A stretch of DNA of 64,000 nucleotides from Flagellimonas sp. 389. Lineage in GTDB: Bacteria; Bacteroidota; Bacteroidia; Flavobacteriales; Flavobacteriaceae. A program made the position numbers and the translations under genes. Each line of letters opens with the position of its first letter. Within the stretch, counting starts at the first letter, position 1. The notes under the pieces are model-generated. The model was not told where the DNA came from. It worked only from the letters and a program-made list of their open reading frames with translations, and ran no database searches. The DNA is taken from contig NZ_JAHCMU010000019.1 in NCBI RefSeq assembly GCF_018449435.1, forward strand, positions 41,968-105,967, written 5' to 3'. Positions 27,601 to 35,262 of the stretch are shown one piece after another.

Positions 27601-28117
27601 CAAAATCAGAAGCCACCCCATTGGCAGTTCCCTTTTCTACGATGGATACACCTGGTAACGGGACTCCCAAATTATCTAAAACCTGCCCTTCTACCTTTAG
27701 CGTCCTTTGAGGCATTTCTTCTTCGGCAACTTTAGTTTCTTCGGCTGAAATAGGTTCAACTTTGGTCAAAATCACTTGTCTCCCCCTTATCTTATATGAT
27801 GTCCTGGTCTGGTCAAAAAGTGAACGAAGTATATTATGAATTCTTAACTGTTCTACCTTGATGGATACTTTACGCTCCAAGTCAACATTTTTGATGCTAT
27901 AAATGAATTTGAACTCTGTAGAATTTTCAATTTCGTCCAAAACTTGAGCAATGGTAATATTGTTTACATCTAGGGTTATTCTGGTCCTCTGTGCATAACT
28001 ATCGTTGGCGTTCATACAAAACACCATGGTCAAAAGAAATAGTGAGGTCAGTTTCATCTTTAAGTCAAATTTGAAAGTAGGCGGATGGTGCCGTCCTCTC
28101 AATTGAAGTTTTTTCAT
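24683..28117 (-). CDS. SusC/RagA-like TonB-dependent transducer with STN domain
   Basis: A 1144-residue outer-membrane transporter. After the signal peptide (cleavage near SYAQ) comes an STN (secretin/TonB N-terminal) domain at about 45-112 (TIAQVLDEIENSTEFKFIY). It is followed by a CarboxypepD_reg-like domain (about 146-225), a plug with ARTLQGKISGVRIFPTDGSS and GALIVVDNVVF, and the barrel ending in TVSVNF. The STN domain is the part that contacts a FecR-type anti-sigma factor, so this protein both imports and senses its ligand. The N-terminal MKKLQLRGRHHPPTF extension ahead of the hydrophobic core is common in STN-bearing SusC proteins, so the longer start is kept. Confidence 0.95.
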   Translation of the reverse strand: MKKLQLRGRHHPPTFKFDLKMKLTSLFLLTMVFCMNANDSYAQRTRITLDVNNITIAQVLDEIENSTEFKFIYSIKNVDLERKVSIKVEQLRIHNILRSLFDQTRTSYKIRGRQVILTKVEPISAEETKVAEEEMPQRTLKVEGQVLDNLGVPLPGVSIVEKGTANGVASDFDGNFQFNVEEGATLVFTSIGFLSKELPAQASFMSVTLKESTSELDEVVVVAQGIAKSRKALGYALSKVDTDETDARPEADVARTLQGKISGVRIFPTDGSSGATANIRVRGNLSLNQGNGALIVVDNVVFSGNLIDIDPNSIADITILKGLNASVLYGSQGRNGVILIETKTGSAKVGKKSFTANITQTSYTNTVANLPDFQNTFGAGNNGVTDASTIGNFGSNGARFDAIDFVPHPLANDSRFPEFAGVEVPFEAAPNNVRDFFNTGIGSVTSLNLTATGEKTSLNFSLGYTDEGGILGNNDFNRFNISVGGTSQLTDKLKLSASLSFSSRKRNSYTAIDDDDDDGSDILSNLYIIPRNLDIQNLPFQDPVDGSNVYYRTDSENPRWTINNTGREDIIRRVNGTVNLNYQLGKHHSLTYRGGLQVETFNRLDFRNRGGLGDEASLGSLDLTANAEFDVDNTLIFGSNYQLSDKLSFESQLGVNSRYETFRSLDSEYTNQIVYGFLRPNNFRTPGEGDYDENKDNLLGVFGQFEFDYNRYLYLNLSGRLDKGSTVEQDNQNLFYPGISISFIPTSAFDFSNSFVNYLKIRGAYATSSGFPDRFNTRQSLSSDPREFSDINGNLIVTNSLFNRFASPNLKPELHREFELGLEGNFFDNAVTLQASVFSRISDNQIFETGIAPATGFTRTIINAGRVDTEGLELDLGVKLFRGSDFNWDIRNTFTTFESVVVDLPGDITRRIDEDAGEFLIEGEELGVFTGSYVVRDSEGNALVNPATGVLIINDDVGLQDEIIGNVRPDFRATSIHTFRYKNFTLSTQLEYTHGGDEESSLFEILLERGVTTDTENREGSFVIPGVFGDISTGRPLLDANGNTIPNNIQVTGNNAVFSNFYEADENNTFDASVFRIREVALSYNLNRKTFKNLPFSSVDFRLSGRNVFFHAPNFPAGINYDPETSGLSTPTTKRYALTVSVNF

Positions 28118-28271
28118 ATTTTTGAGTGTTAATTTTGGTTATTTCGAATAGAAATAATCGCTTAATACATGCCGGGAAATGCTGCAACATTTTCCGGTTT
28201 TTTATTTCTATCCTACCTGTTAAAAAAATATCTTGAGTTTGTTTTAGCGTTTTGGTTTTATTTCATTGGCA

Positions 28272-29417
28272 CTATTTTATATAGATTGTGTTGTTTTCTA
28301 TGATATAATTCATGTTGTAGCTATCCTTAAAATAGCTGAGGATATCCTCTATGGTCTCATTATCAAAACTGGCATTAAAAACTTCTTTGTCAAAATCCGG
28401 ATTCTCGCTTATTATGGAAACATTGTAGACACGTTCCAGTTTTTTCGAGATGTTCTCAAATGTCTCGTTTCTGAATACTAAAACTCCTTGCATCCAAGCC
28501 GTATAAAAACTGATATTCACATTAGTTTTACTTACTAGTCCTGTTCTTTCATCTAGAACACCTCTCGTTCCTGGAGTCAACCTTGTTGTATCAGTATCCG
28601 TACCTTTGGATAAATCGACAGAACCTTCTACTAAAACCACTGCGGTTGTCTTATCTTCTTCATACAACGAAACAACAAACTGTGTTCCCAGTACAGTTAC
28701 ATCCAATTCATTGGCATTTACCACAAACGGATGCTCCTTGTCTTCTTCAACGTCAAAAAAAGCTTCGCCATTAAGAAAGACCTCCCTTTTATGGTTTGGC
28801 AAAAATTTTATAGGGTATTTTAAGGATGTGCCTGAATTCAAAGTAATCTTAGTGCCATCGGAAAGAACCAAATCAAATCGCTTTCCATAAGGAACGGTCA
28901 AGGTATTATATACCAATTCCTCCAAAACAACTTTATCTGAATAGACCAATTGATTGCCAGACTGCTGTCCTACTATATTACCCTTTGGATCGACGACTTG
29001 GACACTACCGTCATTTTTGATGATTTCTACATTTCCATTATCCAATTGCAATGTTATAGCTTCATCAGCGGGAATAAGATTGAATTTATTATCTGATGTA
29101 AAATCTCCTCTTAGATAAAGAAAGCCTATGGCTAACAATCCAACAAAAATAGCAGCTATGCTAGCCACTTTTCCAAAAGTAAATACATGCTTTCTTTTTT
29201 GTCCGGATTGAAGTATTTCCAGATACATTTGGTCGGCTTCAGCCCTATCGATATCAGGGAATCTTTCCAACAATTCGGAAACAGCATCGATAGTTGGAAC
29301 GTCGGACAAATCTTTTGAGCTTCTAAAATACGTTACGATTTGCTGAATCTCTTCCTTATTACATTCCCTTTTAAGGTATTTTTCAAAAAGTTGTTTTAAT
29401 TTAACCGATTCCATCAA
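28272..29417 (-). CDS. FecR-family anti-sigma factor
   Basis: A 381-residue single-pass membrane regulator. The cytoplasmic N-terminus (about 1-75) would hold the sigma factor; a membrane helix lies at about 79-103 (VASIAAIFVGLLAIGFLYL). The periplasmic FecR domain follows (about 160-260; VPYGKRFDLVLSDGTKITLN, GEAFFDVEEDKEHPF). The C-terminal DUF4974-type domain (about 310-381; FRNETFENISKKLERVYN) has an STN-like fold and would contact the transducer. Lies between the sigma gene and the STN-bearing SusC gene, all on the same strand. Confidence 0.95.
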   Translation of the reverse strand: MMESVKLKQLFEKYLKRECNKEEIQQIVTYFRSSKDLSDVPTIDAVSELLERFPDIDRAEADQMYLEILQSGQKRKHVFTFGKVASIAAIFVGLLAIGFLYLRGDFTSDNKFNLIPADEAITLQLDNGNVEIIKNDGSVQVVDPKGNIVGQQSGNQLVYSDKVVLEELVYNTLTVPYGKRFDLVLSDGTKITLNSGTSLKYPIKFLPNHKREVFLNGEAFFDVEEDKEHPFVVNANELDVTVLGTQFVVSLYEEDKTTAVVLVEGSVDLSKGTDTDTTRLTPGTRGVLDERTGLVSKTNVNISFYTAWMQGVLVFRNETFENISKKLERVYNVSIISENPDFDKEVFNASFDNETIEDILSYFKDSYNMNYIIENNTIYIK

Positions 29418-29566
29418 TTTTACTATGAGTGTACATCTATAATACCCTTGAGCTGGGAAAGAGTACTACTTACTATTGAATTTTCTTTGAAAAAAAATCA
29501 ATAAAAATCATAAAATATTGATTATCAAATACTTATTGGAATATATTCTTGAGAAAAGAAAAAATC

Positions 29567-30163
29567 TTATAGATAACAAAGGCTGATAATTGTCAAACCA
29601 ACATTCATATCCTTGTTTTCAAGGATAAAATTGCGAAGTGTTTCCAATGCTTTGCTCATTTGACTCTTGACCGTGCTTGTAGAAATACCGAGTTCTTGAC
29701 CAATAGCTTCATAACTTTTGCCTTCGTTTCGCGACATTTCAAAAATTACACGTCTTTTGGGTGGAAGCTGATCCAAAGCTTTTTCCTTTAAAACTTCTAA
29801 GTCTGCTTCGCGCATATATTTTTCCGTTGTATTGGCGAATTTCTGGCTTTTATAGAATATTTCTTCCCGAAGCTTAAGGTTATTTGCCGCTTTCTTTAGA
29901 AACTTGATATTTTTATTTCTGGTAATCGTAAAAAGATAGGATTTAAAAGAAAGTTCTGGATTTAAGCTTTCCCGTTTTATCCATACTTTCAAAAAAACCT
30001 CTTGGACTATTTCTTTTGCATAGGCCTCTGAAGAAAGCATACCAAGGCTGAACTTATACAACTGATTTCTGTAGCTATCAAAAAGTTCCCTGAAAGCTTT
30101 TTCATCACCTTGTGAGAGTTTCTTTACGAGTAACTGCTCTCTATGTAATTCCCTTTCTGTCAT
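29567..30163 (-). CDS. ECF sigma factor (RNA polymerase sigma-70 family, FecI/RpoE-like)
   Basis: A 198-residue sigma factor with region 2 (FDSYRNQLYKFSLGMLSS and KEIVQEVFLKVWIKRESL) and region 4 (LPPKRRVIFEMSRNEGKSYE, then IGQELGISTSTVKSQMSKAL). Context shows it is the target of the FecR protein encoded 149 bases downstream, and it should direct transcription of the SusC/SusD operon when the transducer binds ligand. The C-terminal tail NVGLTIISLCYL is hydrophobic and slightly unusual. Confidence 0.95.
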   Translation of the reverse strand: MTERELHREQLLVKKLSQGDEKAFRELFDSYRNQLYKFSLGMLSSEAYAKEIVQEVFLKVWIKRESLNPELSFKSYLFTITRNKNIKFLKKAANNLKLREEIFYKSQKFANTTEKYMREADLEVLKEKALDQLPPKRRVIFEMSRNEGKSYEAIGQELGISTSTVKSQMSKALETLRNFILENKDMNVGLTIISLCYL

Positions 30164-30207
30164 TTCAACAACAGTTGGACCTATTTATATTCCGTTACCG
30201 TTACGAT

Positions 30208-30222
30208 ACGTTCTTAAAACGT
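30208..30222. promoter_or_regulatory. Near-palindrome ACGTT-N5-AACGT upstream of the sigma gene
   Basis: ACGTTCTTAAAACGT reads almost the same on the other strand, 45 bases upstream of the sigma-factor start. A CGTTACCGTTAC direct repeat lies beside it at about 30193-30204. Possible operator or autoregulatory promoter element. Confidence 0.35.
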
Positions 30223-30461
30223 TGGGGACTTGGGAGGTTACAACTCATAAATTACAGAAAATCATGACCATAACCCATGAAACCTTATTACCAAAGTAGT
30301 TGAAATCAAAATAAACAGCAAGATTATTTAGATGAGTTTGTTAATTCATGAATGGCAAACCATAAAAATTAGAATTTGCCCTGTTGCCGAATAATTTAAA
30401 GATTATTTTATTTTTTGAAGATCACTTATTCTTTTAGGGCAGCACATTCTTTATACTCATA

Positions 30462-30510
30462 ATGGTTTAGTTAGGCATTGCACTTCTAAGGTGCCTAATT
30501 AGAAAACCAT
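30462..30510. repeat. Long imperfect hairpin
   Basis: ATGGTTT at 30462-30468 pairs with AAACCAT at 30504-30510, and TTAGGCA at 30471-30477 pairs with TGCCTAA at 30492-30498, with asymmetric internal loops. A candidate structured RNA leader or operator in the gap between the sigma and receiver genes. Confidence 0.4.
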
Positions 30511-30728
30511 GTAATATACCTTTCGGCAAGAATCAATTGAATCATCTTTTTAAAAATGAAGACCATCTTATTGAGTAAAATGATACTATAATTTATCAGA
30601 CATTTGTTCACCTAATCAAAGAGATATGTTTGATAATAAAGCATTTTAAAGATTTTTCTAGTAGTATATAGAAGGATGACATTACTAGTTTCTCCAAGTT
30701 CGTTTTTTCCAGTACCTCGATAATAGCT

Positions 30729-31148
30729 ATGAAAAAACAACTAGATGTTGTCATTGTAGATGACTCTCTTATATGGTGCAATATCGCCATGAGAATGGCA
30801 AATAACCACCCAGAACTTTCACGACCTTTAAGCTTTACTTGTCCAGTTATAGCATTGGAGCATATCAAGCTTTTTGGAACCGACCTTGTACTAACAGATA
30901 TAGAAATGCCCGGACTTTCTGGGGTTCGATTAATTAGTGAGCTAAAAAGCAGTACTATGTCGATTTCAAGCTCTACAATCCATGATTTTTCACAAAAAGC
31001 AAGCAATTTGGGACGTCTTGGCTTTCTTCCAAAACCATACACCGTTGAAATGTTCGAAAAGATTATTCAAATTGCCCTAATGGAAAAACATCTACTGTCC
31101 AATTTCCATCAAAGTATGCAGAATAGCGGGAATTTTCTTTGCGCCTAA
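30729..31148 (+). CDS. Stand-alone response-regulator receiver protein
   Basis: A 139-residue CheY-like protein: the acidic pair Asp11/Asp12 (VIVDDS), phospho-acceptor Asp57 in LVLTDIEMPGLSG, and Lys102 in GFLPKPY. There is no output domain; the last 20 residues (SNFHQSMQNSGNFLCA) look unstructured. The region between Asp57 and Lys102 is unusual: the normal conserved Ser/Thr is within a run of Ser/Thr (KSSTMSISSSTIHDFS). No kinase is adjacent; the hybrid kinase near 44 kb and the LytS-type kinase near 62 kb are far away. Partner unknown. Confidence 0.85.
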   Translation: MKKQLDVVIVDDSLIWCNIAMRMANNHPELSRPLSFTCPVIALEHIKLFGTDLVLTDIEMPGLSGVRLISELKSSTMSISSSTIHDFSQKASNLGRLGFLPKPYTVEMFEKIIQIALMEKHLLSNFHQSMQNSGNFLCA

Positions 31149-31279
31149 ATAAAGCTTCGGGGCTTTAAACACCAGGATAAAAGTTTTCAAATGATTACTG
31201 TGAGAGCTTGCAAAACGCTAATCGTAATCAAAGGATATACCAGATAGCCCAATCTTTTTTTAGGTCTCCAGTTTAAAAT

Positions 31280-31672
31280 TTATGTGCGCCTTGTCATTTT
31301 ATTGCCATTCTGAAATTCCCAACCATGTCGTCGTTCCATATAACCAAATACTAGTAAACCAAGAAAATATGCTACTAAATCCAATGAATCACCCGTATAC
31401 CTGTCATCCACTTTAGGGAGTAAAACTTCAAAGTATATGCAATACAAAACTGTTATGCAAAATTGAAGAACTAAGGGGATTTGTAGCTTACTATCGGATT
31501 TAATGTAACGAACAGCATATAGTGCTATTTTGAGCACCAAGGGAATGCACAAGAAATCATTCAAATGATTATTCACAAGTTTAGGGAGATGAATGCCCAA
31601 TAGCTGCGAAGTGTAAACCAGGGATGCAAGTAGCAAGAAGAAAGGAAAATAGTACTTCTTTATAAACTCCAT
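31280..31672 (-). CDS. Small polytopic membrane protein, unknown
   Basis: 130 residues with four probable membrane segments: FFLLLASLVYTSQLLGI, FLCIPLVLKIALYAV, LVLQFCITVLYCIYFEVL and LDLVAYFLGLLVFGYM. The pattern of conserved-looking polar residues (NDFLCIP between helices and GDSLDLVAYFLG) recalls VanZ-like and related small membrane proteins of Bacteroidota, but no assignment is safe. It lies 43 bases downstream of the zinc-ribbon protein gene and probably shares its transcript. Confidence 0.6.
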   Translation of the reverse strand: MEFIKKYYFPFFLLLASLVYTSQLLGIHLPKLVNNHLNDFLCIPLVLKIALYAVRYIKSDSKLQIPLVLQFCITVLYCIYFEVLLPKVDDRYTGDSLDLVAYFLGLLVFGYMERRHGWEFQNGNKMTRRT

Positions 31673-31715
31673 TTAATCTGTAAAACGTGAATCATTAATT
31701 AATTGTATATGACAA

Positions 31716-32027
31716 CTAAGCAGCTATATAACCAAACAAAAAAGCCAAAAAAGAACCGATAGCGAGAACAATGACCCAAATAGAGTAAAAGAATAATGCT
31801 GTATATCTTATAAACAAATTTTCATGCTCTTTCGCCCGCTCAAAGAACATTGTAATGCCATTCTTTTTTTTAGTTTTCTCTAAAATGAGTTTATCGCTTT
31901 CTTTTTTTTCTCGAAGCAGCTTTCTCTTAAGGATTAGATTGATCAACTCTCCACATTCTTGACAATAATCCCTATTCAAATTTACCGTACCACACGTTTG
32001 GCATGTTCTGTATGTTTCATTAACCAT
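31716..32027 (-). CDS. Zinc-ribbon protein with C-terminal membrane helix
   Basis: 103 residues. The N-terminus has two CxxC pairs (CQTCG and CQECG), the signature of a small zinc ribbon. A lysine/glutamate-rich helical linker follows, and the C-terminus has one or two hydrophobic segments (TALFFYSIWVIVLAIGSFLA). Likely a small membrane-anchored protein with the ribbon in the cytoplasm. Function unknown. Possibly co-transcribed with the four-helix protein. Confidence 0.6.
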   Translation of the reverse strand: MVNETYRTCQTCGTVNLNRDYCQECGELINLILKRKLLREKKESDKLILEKTKKKNGITMFFERAKEHENLFIRYTALFFYSIWVIVLAIGSFLAFLFGYIAA

Positions 32028-32352
32028 AGTAATTAAAAGGCATTAGGTATAGTTTTTATGAAATACCTAAAATGACAGGGGTTATATCTTCTTTGGTATC
32101 AAGTGATCTAAGCATAGGAAATCTCTTTTTGTATGCTTAGTTGGATAAAGTTAGTTATTTAGAAAACAAATTGCCAATGCTACATGCTCTAAGATATCCA
32201 AAAAAAACATATTCATTTTTTAGTTTCAATACATCATGAATGAAAAACTAAACGTGAAAGATATGCGTGTCAATACAACAAATGAATAGTACGACCAAAC
32301 ATTGAAATTAGTTCGAAAAACAAAAAGCCTTAAAATGTACAGTTGTGAAAAA
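32028..32352. other. 325-base intergenic region
   Basis: No gene seen. It contains a perfect 9-bp inverted repeat (CTAAGCATA at 32108-32116 and TATGCTTAG at 32132-32140, 15 bases apart), upstream of the zinc-ribbon gene. No intrinsic terminator is evident for proline dehydrogenase, whose end lies to the right. Confidence 0.45.
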
Positions 32353-33534
32353 CTATTGATTAGTTTTCCTTGATCTCCTTCTCTTCTTCTCCTGTTTGAT
32401 CAAATAAAGCTCCCTAGAAGTTTGCCCAGCTACCGATGTGTTTTCCTCAGCCCTTCGGATTAAATAGGGCATTACATCCCGCACGGGTCCAAAGGGAAGA
32501 TACTTTGCCACATTATATCCTTTTTTAGATAAGTTATAGCTAATATGATCACTCATACCGTATAGTTGACCAAACCAAATTCTTTTATCATTTTCAGGCA
32601 TTCCTTCTTTCTTCATTTTATCCATAATCATATATGAACTTTCCTCATTATGGGTACCTGCAAAAATTGATATGTCGTTTAAATTGTTCAAAATGTATTT
32701 TAGCGCCTTGTTATACAATGTGTCCGTTGCATTTTTATCGATGCATATAGGATCTTTATATCCATTGGCTGAAGCTCTTTCCCGTTCTTTTTCCATATAA
32801 GCGCCTCGAACCAATTTCATACCGATTTTGAACCCCTTTTTTTTAGCTTTGTAATGTAGTTGTTTCAAATAATCCAATCTATCCCAACGATAAGCCTGTA
32901 GCGTATTGAAAATAATTACTTCCTCTTTATTATATTTTTCCATCATCTCCTCCACAAGCCTATCCGCAGCATCTTGCATCCAACTCTCTTCGGCATCAAT
33001 AAGAACAGGAACGCCATACTCAAACGCTTTACCACATACCTTACTGAAACGTTCTTGGATTGTTATCCATTCAGCCTTCTCCAAATCACTCAAGGGATTT
33101 CCTTCGCTCAATTTTTGATAGATTTTAAATCTTCCAAAACCAGAAGGTTTAAATACCACAAAGGGTATGGCCTTATTTTCTTTAGCGTACCCTAAGGTCT
33201 TCAGCGTTTTTTGTACTGCAAAATCAAATTGTTCGTCTTCTTCTTTCCCCTCCACCGAGTAATCCAAAACGGCATGTACATTTTTGGTGTGCATTCTTTT
33301 TATGATCCTAAGGCAATCCTCCTCATTGATACCGCCACAAAAATGGTCGAATACCGTGGAACGAATCAATCTTTCTATGGGCAAGTTGGCCTTTAGTGCA
33401 TATTTTGTAACGGCTGCCCCTATTTTCACCAAGGGTTCTTTCTTTATCAATTCGAATAAAAAAAGGGCTCTATCCAGTTCTGAATCTGATTTTAGCGCCA
33501 AAGCGATTTCAGTATTGTCAAATAGTTTATTCAT
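32353..33534 (-). CDS. Proline dehydrogenase (stand-alone PRODH)
   Basis: A flavoenzyme oxidising proline to delta-1-pyrroline-5-carboxylate. Characteristic segments are present: LVRGAYMEKERERA, FAGTHNEESS, FGQLYGMSDHIS, AKYLPFGPVRDVMPYLIRRAEENTS, the last holding the substrate-binding Arg pair and Glu. The 393-residue length suits monofunctional PRODH; the dehydrogenase (P5CDH) partner is not in this window. The gene overlaps the end of the NCS1 permease gene by 8 bases, so the two are coupled. Its presence behind a hydantoinase cluster is notable. A Lys/Arg-rich tail (KRRRSRKTN) ends the protein. Confidence 0.93.
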   Translation of the reverse strand: MNKLFDNTEIALALKSDSELDRALFLFELIKKEPLVKIGAAVTKYALKANLPIERLIRSTVFDHFCGGINEEDCLRIIKRMHTKNVHAVLDYSVEGKEEDEQFDFAVQKTLKTLGYAKENKAIPFVVFKPSGFGRFKIYQKLSEGNPLSDLEKAEWITIQERFSKVCGKAFEYGVPVLIDAEESWMQDAADRLVEEMMEKYNKEEVIIFNTLQAYRWDRLDYLKQLHYKAKKKGFKIGMKLVRGAYMEKERERASANGYKDPICIDKNATDTLYNKALKYILNNLNDISIFAGTHNEESSYMIMDKMKKEGMPENDKRIWFGQLYGMSDHISYNLSKKGYNVAKYLPFGPVRDVMPYLIRRAEENTSVAGQTSRELYLIKQEKKRRRSRKTNQ

Positions 33535-34816
33535 CTATCTTGGTATTCCATAGATTATTTAAAAGAAGATATAGTAATCCTGAAGCAATCAAGGATAGAA
33601 CAGCGGGTATACCTATGGGGTACACATATTGGGTAAAGTAACCGATCAATAATCCTAGGATTATACTTATCGTTGCCAACCAATTCCAAGATTGGCTTGT
33701 TGTAAAAATGGTTTTGCTTACAAAAAAGAAATGAGCCATAATAACCCCGGCTATCACAGGTATTATTAGAGCAAGCGTATAAAGAAAATTAACAAATTGG
33801 TCCATAATGCCCAATAATGCAAAGATAATTCCAACCAAGGCAAACAGTAATGTCATACTCTTTCTACTACTGTCATTTTGCAGATTGAACATGTTGCACA
33901 GCACCAGTCCACCAGTATAGTTACTTACCAATTGACTTGTCCAAGTGGCAACCCAAAGCACTACAAAGCCCCAAGCTGGAAAACCCAGTTCTTGCATTAC
34001 TTGTACAATATCGGAATTACCGGTCCCCATAGACATGATACCACCGACAAGAAATAATGGAAAACCCACGATTATGATACCCAGCGGAATCAAAATATTA
34101 TCACGCCATGTAGGCTTTGCAAATCTTGTATAATCTGGAGCTATGAGCCACTGGGCTACGTTAATACCAATAACTAGATTAATGGCCTCAATAAATGACA
34201 TACTTCCTTCTGGATTCCAAGTGGTTATTGTTTCCCAACCTATGTTTTTTATAGAGAGGTAAAGTGCGACCGTTACTAATAATAGCCCAGCTGGAATAGC
34301 CACATAATCTACCCATTTAATAGAAGCATACCCTAATATGGAAGGGATAGCAAAAAGAAAACCGATGCAAGCAGTACTTAATACATATAGAAAGAAGTTC
34401 TCATCTTTATTGATACCTACCAAAGCATTAAAAGCATCCGCTGCTACAGAAGTCTGTATGGCCCACCAACCTAAGGTTAAAGCCAAGATAACGAGCCCTA
34501 CTACAATTCTAGATTGTTCTTTTCCAAAACTCAACGCCGCTAAAGCTGATGACGTCAACCCAGTTTTAGCACCAATATATCCTTGTATAGCATTTCCTAT
34601 CCATTGAAAGAAAACGAGACCTATTAGTAGAATTCCAATAATTTCCAATAAGCTAAAACTGCCTATTAAAATTCCACCGATCAATAGAACAGGAATACAA
34701 AATTCAAGTCCTCCAAAAATGATGGCAGGAACATACCAAGGTTGACGTTCGTTTTCGGGTATAGCTGCAAAAGCAGAATCACTTTTCTGTGATGAATGGT
34801 CTGATTTATTTTCCAT
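33527..34816 (-). CDS. NCS1-family permease (CodB/PucI-like cytosine/purine/hydantoin transporter)
   Basis: A 429-residue inner-membrane symporter with about 12 hydrophobic segments. The features of NCS1 carriers are seen: PENERQPWYVPAIIFGGLEF at the N-terminus, IQGYIGAKTGLTSSALAALS, and the helix LTLGWWAIQTSVAADAF. Substrates in the family include cytosine, allantoin, hydantoins and some amino-acid-like compounds. Together with HyuA/HyuB a hydantoin-like or cyclic amide substrate is the simplest guess. The overlap with proline dehydrogenase could instead mean a proline-type substrate. A hairpin upstream separates it from the hydantoinase genes. Confidence 0.85.
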   Translation of the reverse strand: MENKSDHSSQKSDSAFAAIPENERQPWYVPAIIFGGLEFCIPVLLIGGILIGSFSLLEIIGILLIGLVFFQWIGNAIQGYIGAKTGLTSSALAALSFGKEQSRIVVGLVILALTLGWWAIQTSVAADAFNALVGINKDENFFLYVLSTACIGFLFAIPSILGYASIKWVDYVAIPAGLLLVTVALYLSIKNIGWETITTWNPEGSMSFIEAINLVIGINVAQWLIAPDYTRFAKPTWRDNILIPLGIIIVGFPLFLVGGIMSMGTGNSDIVQVMQELGFPAWGFVVLWVATWTSQLVSNYTGGLVLCNMFNLQNDSSRKSMTLLFALVGIIFALLGIMDQFVNFLYTLALIIPVIAGVIMAHFFFVSKTIFTTSQSWNWLATISIILGLLIGYFTQYVYPIGIPAVLSLIASGLLYLLLNNLWNTKIDE

Positions 34817-34860
34817 GTCAAAAATTATATTGTCAATTCAATATTCAGTTAATAGCAGTG

Positions 34861-34889
34861 AAAAAAGCGAAGACTACCCTCGCTTTTTT
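34861..34889. terminator. Intrinsic terminator between cupin and permease genes
   Basis: AAAAAAGCGA and TCGCTTTTTT form a perfect 10-bp stem around 9 bases, with T-tracts usable on either strand. It lies after the cupin stop and before the permease start, so it splits the minus-strand locus into hyu and permease/proline-dehydrogenase parts. Confidence 0.8.
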
Positions 34890-34917
34890 CGAACAACTCA
34901 AAACAATTAACTTAAAC

Positions 34918-35238
34918 TTAGTCTTGGGTAGCATCGAAAAGAAAAAACAGAATTTTACTATCCTCCAATGTTTCCGTTTTTCGGACTTCTTCTCTGTTCA
35001 AGTAAATCAAATCGCCCTCGTTCATAATCTTCTCGCTGCCATCTTTGATTGATACTTTCAATTTTCCCGATACCAAATAAGATATTTCATGAAAGTCCAA
35101 AGTTTTAAAGGCAAGTACTTGTCCTTTTTCCAAGATTACCGAACCACATTGAATGGCCACACCTTTTTCTGTCTTCTGGATGATATATTTCAAATAACCA
35201 TCACCGTCCTCAAGAAAAATAAGTTTTTTTATTTCCAT
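34918..35238 (-). CDS. Cupin-domain protein
   Basis: A 106-residue single-domain cupin, with the two motif regions in LDFHEISYLVSGKLKVSIK and MNEGDLIYLNREEVRK. The usual metal-binding His pair is reduced to a single His in FHE, so the metal site may be degraded. Possibly a small sensor, isomerase or chaperone for the hydantoinase. It lies 24 bases after hyuB and is probably the last gene of the operon before the terminator. Confidence 0.8.
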   Translation of the reverse strand: MEIKKLIFLEDGDGYLKYIIQKTEKGVAIQCGSVILEKGQVLAFKTLDFHEISYLVSGKLKVSIKDGSEKIMNEGDLIYLNREEVRKTETLEDSKILFFLFDATQD

Positions 35239-35262
35239 TTTTTGTTCAAATAGTTAATATCC

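Larger units (their letters stand above)
30164..30728. other. 565-base intergenic region upstream of the sigma gene
   Basis: No gene seen; an antisense frame reaching 31042 is a shadow of the receiver gene. It contains a near-palindrome at 30208-30222 close to the sigma start and a long imperfect hairpin at 30462-30510, both described separately. Confidence 0.5.

Noticed and set aside
30608..31042. A minus-strand 144-codon frame over the receiver gene
   Set aside because: The plus-strand frame has all CheY-family residues; the antisense frame has no recognisable feature.
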